Assembly: GCA_944326035.1 (NCBI GenBank)
Contig: CALVCS010000011.1
Coordinates: 62,001 to 126,000 of the forward strand
Length of the DNA: 64,000 bases
Direction of reading: 5' to 3'
DNA from: an uncultured Alistipes sp.
Lineage (GTDB): Bacteria > Bacteroidota > Bacteroidia > Bacteroidales > Rikenellaceae
In this document: one piece after another, positions 35,595 to 42,910 of the stretch
Layout: every line of letters begins with the position of its first letter
Numbering within the stretch: the stretch's first letter is position 1
Program-made: the position numbers and the translations under genes
The notes under the pieces: generated by a model
Database searches by the model: none
What the model saw: the letters and a program-made list of their open reading frames with translations, nothing else
What the model was told of the DNA's origin: nothing

Positions 35595-35627
35595 GAGGGT
35601 GGTTAGGTCATCGACCTAACCACCCTC
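35595..35627 (+). terminator. Hairpin, probable terminator of the LysM gene
   Basis: A perfect 15-bp stem (35595-35609 with 35613-35627) with a 3-base loop. A short T-rich stretch follows. It lies 235 bases beyond the LysM gene stop. Confidence 0.55.
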
Positions 35628-35820
35628 TATTTGTTTCGAACCGCTCCAAGGGAATAGCCCGTTAGAGATTCTATATGCGAACTCCGGCTGTGATCTCCGT
35701 TTGATCCGTGGAAGGATGTGGATTGCCTACAAAGGGCGTTGACCATACACACTGAGGCGGACGGTCGGATAGAATGGATAGCCTATACACTCCCGGAGTG
35801 AGGGGTGAGCCGGCATAGAG

Positions 35821-35853
35821 AACCCCGAAGCGTAGCAGGTACTCTTCGGGGTT
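35821..35853 (-). terminator. Hairpin after pepD
   Basis: A 10-bp stem (35821-35830 with 35844-35853) with a 13-base loop, 20 bases past the pepD stop on the minus strand. No T-run follows, so termination is only likely. Confidence 0.5.
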
Positions 35854-35875
35854 AAGGGAAATCAGAGGTTCGAAA

Positions 35876-37333
35876 TTACTGTAAGTGAGCTAGAACGTCT
35901 ACCAACAGTTTCCAGAATTTGTCCACCGAGGCGATCTCTAGTTTTTCATCCGGAGAGTGTACGCCCCGTAAGGTAGGCCCGAACGAGACCATATCCAGAT
36001 CGGGAAATTTTTCGAGGAATAAACCGCATTCCAATCCGGCATGAATGGCTTTTACTTGGGGCGCAACCCCGAAAAGCCGTTCATACGAGGCACAGGTCAC
36101 GGCCAACAAAGGCGAGTCGGGATTGGGTGCCCAACCCGGATATCCGTCTGAGTGCAGAACCTGGGCCCCCGCCAGTTCGAATACCGCTTCGATGCTGGAA
36201 GCGGCTTCCACTTTGGCGCTTTCTACGGAAGAGCGTTGCGACGTGGTGACGGTGATGTGGTGGGGATCGGTAAATTTAACCGATGCGAGATTGGTCGACG
36301 TTTCGACCAGATGTTCGATGGCCTGACTCATGGCCAATACACCGTTGGGCAGGGCGCACAAGGCGTTGAGTACAGCGGTTTGCGTCGGGAGGTCGATGAC
36401 CGCTGTCGGGGTCGGCATTTCACGCAACGAAGCGGTTAATCCTGGTTCGGTCAGGTGGAATTCGGCACGGATTTCGGCCACATAGCGGTCGAAGTAGGCC
36501 TTCATGTCGGCGACCGATGAGGCCGGCACGCCGAAAATGGCAGAGGCTTCCCGCGGAATGGCATTCCGTAGATTGCCCCCGTCGAAATGGCTCAGACGCA
36601 GCAAAAAGGCTTGGGTGGCGTGTCGGAGAAAACGCGTGAGCAGCTTATTGGAGTTGCCGCGGCCTTTGTTGATATCGTCTCCGGAGTGTCCGCCTAAGAG
36701 CCCTTGCAGGTCGATCCGGAAAAAGGCATAATGGGCAGGAACCGGTTCCGGTTGATAGGTAAAGGTTCCCAGGGTATCGACTCCGCCGGCACAACCGATG
36801 AACAGTTCGCCTTCGTCTTCGGAGTCGAGGTTGATCAGGTAGTGACCGGTCAGCATGTCGTCTCCCAAGCCGAAAGCTCCCGTGAGGCCAGACTCTTCGT
36901 CGACCGTGAAGAGACATTCCAAAGGACCATGGGCCAGATCGGTGGCGTCCAGAACGGCTAATGCGGCAGCCATACCGATGCCGCAATCGGCTCCCAGAGT
37001 GGTTCCTTCGGCTTTGACCCAGCCCTCTTTGACGCGGGTACGGATGGCGTCCTGTTCGAAGTCGAACAGAACGTCGTTATTTTTTTCGGTGACCATGTCC
37101 ATATGGCTCTGAAGCACTACTTTGGGACGGTTTTCCAGACCGGGGGTAGCCGCTTTCAGGATGACGACATTGCCGGTCGAGTCTTGGCGATAGGAGAGAC
37201 CGCGCTGTTGGGCAAAGTCGATCAGGTAGGCGATCATTTTTTCCTCTTTCTTGGAGGGGCGGGGAATGCGGGTTATTTCGTCGAAAAAGTGCCAAATGGC
37301 GGTAGGTGTCAAATCGGTAAGAGACGATTTCAT
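35876..37333 (-). CDS. pepD: Aminoacyl-histidine dipeptidase (M20 family)
   Basis: A 485-residue enzyme matching PepD (beta-Ala-His/Xaa-His dipeptidase). Motifs are TRIPRPSKKEEKMIAYLIDF near the N-terminus, LQSHMDMVTEK near residue 75 with the first metal His and Asp, TTLGADCGIGMAAALA near 115, and FTVDEESGLTGAFGL near 145. It hydrolyses dipeptides in the cytoplasm. ATG 37333 is chosen; the extension to 37384 would cross the TATCTTTC promoter-like box at 37361-37354. It stands alone on the minus strand, divergent from ispF. Confidence 0.94.
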   Translation of the reverse strand: MKSSLTDLTPTAIWHFFDEITRIPRPSKKEEKMIAYLIDFAQQRGLSYRQDSTGNVVILKAATPGLENRPKVVLQSHMDMVTEKNNDVLFDFEQDAIRTRVKEGWVKAEGTTLGADCGIGMAAALAVLDATDLAHGPLECLFTVDEESGLTGAFGLGDDMLTGHYLINLDSEDEGELFIGCAGGVDTLGTFTYQPEPVPAHYAFFRIDLQGLLGGHSGDDINKGRGNSNKLLTRFLRHATQAFLLRLSHFDGGNLRNAIPREASAIFGVPASSVADMKAYFDRYVAEIRAEFHLTEPGLTASLREMPTPTAVIDLPTQTAVLNALCALPNGVLAMSQAIEHLVETSTNLASVKFTDPHHITVTTSQRSSVESAKVEAASSIEAVFELAGAQVLHSDGYPGWAPNPDSPLLAVTCASYERLFGVAPQVKAIHAGLECGLFLEKFPDLDMVSFGPTLRGVHSPDEKLEIASVDKFWKLLVDVLAHLQ

Positions 37334-37489
37334 AACAGTCGGTTTTAATCCCCGAAAGATACGTTTTTTTGAGGGGTCTGCCATCGGGGCGGTCGAGAAA
37401 TTGAGCGGGTGGGACTAAAATCGATGCCGCCTATGGAGATCCCGGAGAAACTCGCTATCTTTATCCATAGGAATGGAGAAATAACTCGT

Positions 37490-37987
37490 ATGGAAACTTT
37501 CAGAATAGGACATGGATATGATGTCCATGCTTTGGCGCCCGGGCTCCCGTTATGGTTGGGGGGAATACGGATCGAACATGAACAAGGTTGTGTTGCCCAT
37601 TCGGATGGCGATGTGGTGATTCACGCGCTGTGCGATGCTTTGTTGGGGGCGGCAGCCTTGGGCGATATCGGGTTGCACTTCCCCGATACGTCGGAGGAAT
37701 ACAAGGGCATCGACAGTAAAAAACTGTTGCGACGTACCGTAGATTTATTGGTCCGGGAAGGGTATCGAATCGGGAATGTGGATTGTACGCTTTGTTTGCA
37801 GCGACCCAAGGTCAGACCGTATATCGATCGCATGCGGACCACCTTGGCGAAAGTGATGGAAGTGCCTGTTTCACAAGTATCAGTAAAGGCAACTACCACG
37901 GAAAAATTGGGCTTTGTCGGACGTCAGGAAGGAGTCGAAGCCCATGCGGTAGTTCTGATCTATCAGGAGGAAAGCCCCTCTCGATAA
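37490..37987 (+). CDS. ispF: 2-C-methyl-D-erythritol 2,4-cyclodiphosphate synthase
   Basis: A 165-residue enzyme. Zinc ligands are in GHGYDVHAL (Asp11, His13); then SDGDVVIHALCDALLGAAA, DIGLHFPDTS, and TTTEKLGFVGRQEG near the C-terminus. It makes the cyclodiphosphate of the MEP isoprenoid route, so this organism uses MEP for isoprenoids. ATG 37490 begins METFRIGHGYD; upstream in-frame codons are not family-like. No ispD is adjacent. A hairpin follows. Confidence 0.96.
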   Translation: METFRIGHGYDVHALAPGLPLWLGGIRIEHEQGCVAHSDGDVVIHALCDALLGAAALGDIGLHFPDTSEEYKGIDSKKLLRRTVDLLVREGYRIGNVDCTLCLQRPKVRPYIDRMRTTLAKVMEVPVSQVSVKATTTEKLGFVGRQEGVEAHAVVLIYQEESPSR

Positions 37988-38022
37988 AGGTATAGACGGG
38001 ATGTTAGCCGTCTGAGCCATGA

Positions 38023-38054
38023 ACCATAGGGCCCGCTTCGGCGGGCCCTATGGT
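38023..38054. terminator. Terminator-like hairpin after ispF
   Basis: A perfect 14-bp stem (38023-38036 with 38041-38054) capped by a TTCG tetraloop lies between convergent genes. Confidence 0.75.
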
Positions 38055-38183
38055 GTCCGAAAGGGTGAGTTATTCCGTAGTGTCGTTGAGACGAGCAGCC
38101 GTCCCCTTTACGCGAACGATTTTTCCTCACAAAGGACAGGATGATTCGGATCTTACCTGCTGCTTGTGAATGTTGAAAGAAAA

Positions 38184-38591
38184 TTAGGAAAAGTAGGGTT
38201 CCAACAATTGCACAAAATAGGTGGGAACCCGGCAGGCCCGGCGGGTCTGGCTATTCATGAAGCCGAGGGTGACGCTCCCGGTATTGATTAATTGCTGGCC
38301 TTCACGGTAGATCTCGTAGTCGAAACGCATGCGGGCTTTGGGCATCTCTCGAAGCGTTACCCGGACGGTCAACAAATCGTCATCGTAGGCGGGCGAAATG
38401 TAGTGGCTCTGGACATCGAGGACCGGAAGCATCACCCCGTGGGCTTCCAGTTCACGATAGGTGGTCCCGAATTCACGCAGCATTTCGGTGCGGACCGTTT
38501 CGTAATAGCGGATATAGTTGGAGTGGTGGACAATGCCCATTTGGTCGGTTTCGTAGTACCGGACCCGGATCGGGATATCGCGTGTAATCAT
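38184..38591 (-). CDS. YbgC-like acyl-CoA thioesterase (4HBT hotdog)
   Basis: A 135-residue hotdog-fold protein. The active-site pattern is RYYETDQMGIVHHSNYIRYYE, with catalytic Asp16, as in 4-hydroxybenzoyl-CoA and YbgC thioesterases. It hydrolyses acyl-CoA; the acyl group is unknown. ATG 38591 is preferred to 38615, because the upstream -7 box would place the transcript start near 38609 and the first in-frame ATG after it is 38591. Confidence 0.88.
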   Translation of the reverse strand: MITRDIPIRVRYYETDQMGIVHHSNYIRYYETVRTEMLREFGTTYRELEAHGVMLPVLDVQSHYISPAYDDDLLTVRVTLREMPKARMRFDYEIYREGQQLINTGSVTLGFMNSQTRRACRVPTYFVQLLEPYFS

Positions 38592-38615
38592 GGGTGAAAT
38601 CGGTTTAAATCGCAT

Positions 38616-38645
38616 CTAAGATACGAAAAAATAGGAATTGTGCAA
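38616..38645 (-). promoter_or_regulatory. Promoter of the thioesterase gene
   Basis: Minus strand TTG (38645-38643), 19 bases, TATCTTAG (38623-38616). The -7 box differs from TAnnTTTG at one base. Confidence 0.6.
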
Positions 38646-38864
38646 CGCCTCCCGGATGGTGTGCCCGGTTTTCGGCGCCGCATCAAGGAGTCGCACGGGA
38701 CAGTTGTAAGGGAAGTTGTACGGGTAAACCTTACGGGGAAGGAGCCCGGAAGCCGAACATCGTGTCATCGGGCTGTGGCAGTGGAAGGGCATGGTGGCGT
38801 TGGAATGTGCCGTTGAGTGAGGGAAGCGGCGGATCGTGGAACTGGATTGCCTCCCCTGGCATAC

Positions 38865-38901
38865 AAAACGAGGCGAACAGATTGTCTGTTCGCCTCGTTT
38901 T
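38865..38901 (-). terminator. Terminator of guaB
   Basis: A perfect 16-bp stem (38865-38880 with 38886-38901), 5-base loop, with A/T runs at its ends. 38646-38864 holds no gene that I can support. Confidence 0.9.
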
Positions 38902-38921
38902 ATTGGGCAGTTCTTCGAAAA

Positions 38922-40394
38922 TTATTCGCCGCGGCTGTAATTGGGAGCTTCCCGCGTGATGGATACGTCGTGCGGATGGCTTTCCAACATCCCGGAGTTG
39001 GTGATGCGAATGAACCGGGCGTTTTTCAGCGTAGCGATGTCTTTGGCCCCGCAGTAACCCATGCCGGCCCGCAGACCACCGACCAGTTGGTAAATCACTT
39101 CGGACAAGGTGCCTTTATAGGGAACACGGGCGGCAATGCCTTCCGGAACCAGTTTTTTGACGTCGTCTTCCATATCCTGGAAATAACGATCCTTGGAACC
39201 GTGTTGCATGGCTTCCAGCGAACCCATACCCCGATAGGATTTGAATTTACGGCCGTTATAGATGATCGTTTCTCCGGGGGATTCTTCCACGCCGGCGAAC
39301 AGCGATCCGGCCATCACGGAGTCGGCTCCGGCCGCCAACGCCTTGACGATATCGCCGGAGTAGCGCAAACCGCCATCGGCAATGACCGGGATGTCGGTTC
39401 CCTTGAGGGCTTGAGCCACGTCGTAGATCGCCGACAGTTGAGGTACACCGACCCCGGCAATAATACGGGTCGTGCAGATCGAACCCGGCCCGATGCCCAC
39501 CTTGATGCCGTCGGCACCGGCATCCACCAACATCAGGGCTGCAGCCCCGGTAGCGACGTTCCCTACGACGACATCCAGCGTAGGATATTGTTTTTTGACC
39601 TCTTTCAGCATCTTGATGACACCGGCCGAGTGCCCGTGAGCCGTATCGATGACGATGGCATCGACTTGGGCTTCGTACAGGGCGGCCACCCGTTCCATGG
39701 TATTGAACGTGACGCCGACCCCGGCCGCTACACGCAGACGACCTTTGGCATCTTTGCTGGCATTGGGGTTGGCCTGTACTTTGGTAATGTCTTTATAGGT
39801 CAGCAAGCCAATCAGATAACCCTGTTCGTCGACGACCGGCAATTTTTCGATTTTGTTTTGCCGCAGGATATCCGAAGCGGTCTGCAGATCGGGGTTGTGG
39901 GTGGTGATAAGCCGATCCTTGGTCATCACTTCGGAGATCGGACGGGACATATCGCTTTGGAAACGCAGGTCGCGGTTGGTGACGATCCCGATCAGTTTCT
40001 TGTCGTCCGTCACAACCGGAATCCCTCCGATGTGGTTGTCCCGCATCAGTTGCAGGGCATCGCCTACGGTGTTCTGGGCGCCGATGGTGATCGGGTCATA
40101 GATCATACCGTTTTCGGCCCGTTTCACTTTACGTACTTGAGCGGCTTGTTCCGCAATGGTCATGTTTTTGTGAATGACCCCGATCCCTCCTTCCCGAGCG
40201 ATGGCAATAGCCAGGTCGGCTTCGGTGACCGTATCCATAGCCGCCGATACGATAGGCGTATTAATGGGTACATTGCGTGAAAAACGCGAATGAATGCACA
40301 CTTCGCGGGGCAGAACCTCCGAATAAGCAGGAATTAACAAAACGTCATCGAAGGTGAGACCCTCACTCTGAACTTTATCTTTTAACAGCGACAT
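38922..40394 (-). CDS. guaB: Inosine-5'-monophosphate dehydrogenase
   Basis: A 490-residue enzyme of normal length. It opens with [20 protein letters not shown], has two CBS domains at about residues 90-210, the active-site loop [17 protein letters not shown] with the catalytic Cys near residue 304, and the flap [13 protein letters not shown] [19 protein letters not shown]. It oxidises IMP to XMP, the committed step to GMP. It is monocistronic, with a -7 candidate TAATTTTG upstream and a strong terminator downstream. Confidence 0.97.
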   Translation of the reverse strand: MSLLKDKVQSEGLTFDDVLLIPAYSEVLPREVCIHSRFSRNVPINTPIVSAAMDTVTEADLAIAIAREGGIGVIHKNMTIAEQAAQVRKVKRAENGMIYDPITIGAQNTVGDALQLMRDNHIGGIPVVTDDKKLIGIVTNRDLRFQSDMSRPISEVMTKDRLITTHNPDLQTASDILRQNKIEKLPVVDEQGYLIGLLTYKDITKVQANPNASKDAKGRLRVAAGVGVTFNTMERVAALYEAQVDAIVIDTAHGHSAGVIKMLKEVKKQYPTLDVVVGNVATGAAALMLVDAGADGIKVGIGPGSICTTRIIAGVGVPQLSAIYDVAQALKGTDIPVIADGGLRYSGDIVKALAAGADSVMAGSLFAGVEESPGETIIYNGRKFKSYRGMGSLEAMQHGSKDRYFQDMEDDVKKLVPEGIAARVPYKGTLSEVIYQLVGGLRAGMGYCGAKDIATLKNARFIRITNSGMLESHPHDVSITREAPNYSRGE

Positions 40395-40434
40395 GGTAGA
40401 AAGTTTTTAAGGTGGGGTAATGTATAAATTTGGG

Positions 40435-40442
40435 CAAAATTA
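40435..40442 (-). promoter_or_regulatory. -7 box of guaB
   Basis: TAATTTTG on the minus strand, about 40 bases before the guaB start. No -33 element at normal spacing. Confidence 0.5.
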
Positions 40443-40479
40443 CAATAAATTTCCCAAATTTTATAGAAAGGAGCTGTTT

Positions 40480-41253
40480 TTACTGAAATTTTACCGCGAT
40501 GGGAGCGTCCGGAAAATCGGACAGCGGCCCTTGTAGACGCAATTGTCGCGCCTCTTCGACGATCAGCGTGTCGTGCAGAGGGGTCGGGTGGAAGGTCGAG
40601 GTCCATTGGATGGGGTAACGACCCGGAGGCGGTAATAATTTGATCGGATCGACTTCCGTGAGTCGGTCGCCACGCAGTACGCCATGCAATGGGTAAGGTG
40701 CTCCCAAATACCGGGCGGCCTGTTGCATGGCTCCTTGGGCGATCTGGCCTCGGACGACCGTTGAGCTGACTTTTTCGGCGCCGACCAGTTGGCGCGGCAT
40801 CTCTTCGACATGGAAGCCCGCCTGGGCGCCCCATTGGCGCAAGGTCGTGCTGTTACCGGTCTGGTCATGTCCCAGGTGGTGGTTATAGCCCACGATCAGG
40901 GTGTCGACATGCAGTTGATCGACCAGGTAGTGGTGGACGAAATCGGTGGCGGAGATGCGACTGAAGGCCAACGTAAAGGGAACCAGAATCACGTTGTCGA
41001 TACCGAGTGATTCCAATAGCTCCAGCTTCTCAGAGAGGGTGTTGAGTAAAAAGAGCGGTTCGTCGGGATGTAACACCTGGCGGGGGTGGGGATGAAAGGT
41101 GATCAGCGTGGTCTCTCCGTCGCGCTGGGCTGCGGTTTGCTGCAAGAGCGCCAGAATGTGCCGATGCCCGATATGGACCCCGTCGTAAGAACCGATGGTC
41201 GCCACCGGTCGGACGATCTCTCCGCTGTGATCGAATCCTTCGAATATCCTCAT
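40480..41253 (-). CDS. ribF: RibF-like FMN adenylyltransferase without a recognisable riboflavin kinase domain
   Basis: A 257-residue protein; RibF is usually about 310. The adenylyltransferase half is intact: TIGSYDGVHIGHRHIL near residue 20, ITFHPHPRQVL near 50, a nucleotidyl-type GYNHHLGHDQTGN near 122, and SSTVVRG near 163. After YLGAPYPLHGVLRGD (about 185) the kinase motif GRxxGFPTAN, which binds flavin and ATP, is absent, and the C-terminus is short and divergent. It should still make FAD from FMN; FMN formation would need another gene. It follows rex by one base, so the two are very likely cotranscribed. Confidence 0.88.
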   Translation of the reverse strand: MRIFEGFDHSGEIVRPVATIGSYDGVHIGHRHILALLQQTAAQRDGETTLITFHPHPRQVLHPDEPLFLLNTLSEKLELLESLGIDNVILVPFTLAFSRISATDFVHHYLVDQLHVDTLIVGYNHHLGHDQTGNSTTLRQWGAQAGFHVEEMPRQLVGAEKVSSTVVRGQIAQGAMQQAARYLGAPYPLHGVLRGDRLTEVDPIKLLPPPGRYPIQWTSTFHPTPLHDTLIVEEARQLRLQGPLSDFPDAPIAVKFQ

Positions 41254-41254
41254 A

Positions 41255-41884
41255 TCAGTTGTTCTCTTCGGCTTCCTTGACGAAATAGGCGACTTTTTCC
41301 AGAACGGTCGTGATGTCGTAATTCTCGACGACGATCCCTTTGGGAAAATTCAGCGGCATGGAGGTGAAATTGAGCACTCCTTTGATGCCGGCGTTGATAA
41401 TCGGGACGACCAGCTCCGAGGCAATGGAGGCCGGGCTGGAAAGAATGACGATTTTGATATCCAACTCGTTGACCTGCTCTTCGAAACGAGCCATGTCGTA
41501 GCAGGGAATGTCGTCGATGCGATGGCCAACTTTGGCCGGATCGATGTCGAAAGAGGCCACAATCCGTAGTTTGGAACGTTGGCCATTGAAATATTTGGTC
41601 AGGGCCTGTCCCAGGTTTCCCATGCCGATTACGCCGATATTGACGACGTTACGGGCATCGAGAATCTGGCTGATGAAGTCGATGAGGACCTCCACGTCAT
41701 ATCCCTTTTTGGTATCGCTCGAGAAGCCGATCAACATCAGATCGCGTCGCACCTGCACGGCTGTGATGCCATGAATGCCGGCCAGCACATGGGAGAAAAT
41801 ATGGGTGATGCCCTGGGCATGGGAGGCCAGCAGGGTACGGCGATATTCGCTCAGGCGCTCGATGGTTTTTTCGGGAATGCTCAT
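41255..41884 (-). CDS. rex: Redox-sensing transcriptional repressor Rex
   Basis: A 209-residue protein. The N-terminal 80 residues form the winged helix (TAVQVRRDLMLIGFS, compare the Rex motif with RKDL). The Rossmann part has IGVIGMGNLGQAL and VASFDIDPAKVG. C-terminal residues swap in the dimer. Rex senses the NADH/NAD ratio and represses fermentative and respiratory genes. ATG 41884 is chosen because the -7 box TATCTTTG is 22 bases upstream and the frame above it has no typical Rex sequence. ribF is immediately downstream. Confidence 0.95.
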   Translation of the reverse strand: MSIPEKTIERLSEYRRTLLASHAQGITHIFSHVLAGIHGITAVQVRRDLMLIGFSSDTKKGYDVEVLIDFISQILDARNVVNIGVIGMGNLGQALTKYFNGQRSKLRIVASFDIDPAKVGHRIDDIPCYDMARFEEQVNELDIKIVILSSPASIASELVVPIINAGIKGVLNFTSMPLNFPKGIVVENYDITTVLEKVAYFVKEAEENN

Positions 41885-41905
41885 GACAGGATGACTTTCT
41901 GGGGA

Positions 41906-41913
41906 CAAAGATA
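41906..41913 (-). promoter_or_regulatory. -7 box of rex-ribF
   Basis: TATCTTTG on the minus strand, a perfect -7 match 22 bases before the rex start. I did not find a clear Rex operator (TTGTGAAN4TTCACAA-like) over it. Confidence 0.7.
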
Positions 41914-42053
41914 ACATTTTCGGACGGATCGGCCAGCGTTCCGGACGGGTTTCTCACCTCACGAGCGGTCCCTTCGAATCCCCGGTGTGGCGAAAAAGGA
42001 AACGGAACGGAGAGTGAATCGCCCGGAACCTTTCCCGGTTTGTCGGGAAATCG

Positions 42054-42061
42054 TATCTTTG
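42054..42061 (+). promoter_or_regulatory. -7 box of the HAD phosphatase gene
   Basis: TATCTTTG, 27 bases before ATG 42088. Confidence 0.65.
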
Positions 42062-42087
42062 CGCCAAATTGGATAGACGATAAAAAG

Positions 42088-42735
42088 ATGATTAAAGGAG
42101 TGATTTTTGATATGGACGGGGTGTTGGTGGACAACCGTGACGTCCATATCGAAGCGTTCAGACGCTTGTTTACCAAATATGGACTGGCTTTTGACCGCGA
42201 GAAGTTTATGCCCAGTTTCGGGATGACCAACGATTTGATTTTTCAGGGACAGGCGCCCGAACTGCTGGAACGGTTCGATCTGGACCGGTTGTCGCAGGAA
42301 AAAGAGGCGTTGTATCGGCAACTGTTCGAAAAGTCGATCGCGCCGACAGCCGGGTTAGTCGATTTTTTGGCCGGGATTAAACGACAGGGGTTGAAGGTAT
42401 CGGTCGGCTCGTCGGGAGGCTCGGACAACGTGAACTTTGTCTTGACCCGTTGTGCCATCAGCGAATACTTCGACGCAATTGCCAACGGCGATATGATCAC
42501 ACGGGGCAAACCCGATCCGGAAGTCTATTTGCTGGCGGCTCAGCTTCTGGGTCTCAAACCCCAGGAGTGTGTCGTGTGTGAAGATGCCCCGGTGGGCATT
42601 CGGGCGGCACGGGCGGCCGGAATGCGGGTGGTTGCGCTGGCGACGACTTTCCCGCGGGAGAGAATCCCGGATTACGACCTGATTGTGGACGATTTTACCC
42701 AGTTGACTCCCGAGGCGGTAATGGCGCTGGGATAG
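42088..42735 (+). CDS. HAD superfamily phosphatase (beta-phosphoglucomutase-like)
   Basis: A 215-residue HAD hydrolase. Motif I is FDMDGVLVD with Asp8 and Asp10; motif II is VGSSGGSDN near residue 109; motif III is GKPDPEVYL near 145; motif IV is CVVCEDAPVGIRAARAAGM near 170. An alpha-helical cap lies between motif I and II, as in sugar-phosphate phosphatases and beta-phosphoglucomutase. The substrate is unknown. It is a single gene with its own promoter and hairpin. Confidence 0.9.
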   Translation: MIKGVIFDMDGVLVDNRDVHIEAFRRLFTKYGLAFDREKFMPSFGMTNDLIFQGQAPELLERFDLDRLSQEKEALYRQLFEKSIAPTAGLVDFLAGIKRQGLKVSVGSSGGSDNVNFVLTRCAISEYFDAIANGDMITRGKPDPEVYLLAAQLLGLKPQECVVCEDAPVGIRAARAAGMRVVALATTFPRERIPDYDLIVDDFTQLTPEAVMALG

Positions 42736-42761
42736 GCTCGGTGAAGATATGCTGCAGTATG

Positions 42762-42800
42762 AGGCTCGGGGGGCTGTCAATGACAGCTCGTCCCGAGCCT
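42762..42800 (+). terminator. Hairpin after the HAD gene
   Basis: Two stacked stems (9 and 6 bp) with a small internal bulge and a 3-base loop, followed by a T/C-rich tract. Confidence 0.7.
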
Positions 42801-42805
42801 TCTTT

Positions 42806-42820
42806 CTGTCAAATTGGCAG
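42806..42820 (+). promoter_or_regulatory. Inverted repeat upstream of htpG
   Basis: CTGTCAAATTGGCAG is a near-perfect inverted repeat (one mismatch pair) 90 bases before the htpG start, immediately after the upstream terminator. A TACGTTTTG box lies 17 bases further on (42837-42845). It may be a heat-shock control site. Confidence 0.5.
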
Positions 42821-42910
42821 GATTTCTCGGGTGGCATACGTTTTGTTGAAGGGACTGTGTCCCGAAAAGGGGCTACACAACGAATCTAAAACAAAATAAA
42901 ATACAAAGCC

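Larger units (their letters stand above)
35361..35875. other. Gene-free stretch with two hairpins
   Basis: No frame here has convincing codon use or a start site. The 69-codon frame at 35397-35606 is Arg/Gly/Cys-rich and looks accidental. Apart from the two hairpins listed next I see nothing. Confidence 0.6.

Noticed and set aside
35397..35606. 69-codon frame in the gap after the LysM gene
   Set aside because: Arg/Gly/Cys-rich, no ribosome site, runs into the terminator hairpin.
38817..40280. 487-codon frame antisense to guaB
   Set aside because: Shadow of the IMP dehydrogenase gene, with no start site or family match.
40480..41253. RibF called a pseudogene
   Set aside because: Frame is open and the adenylyltransferase motifs are all intact, so a shortened functional enzyme is more likely.
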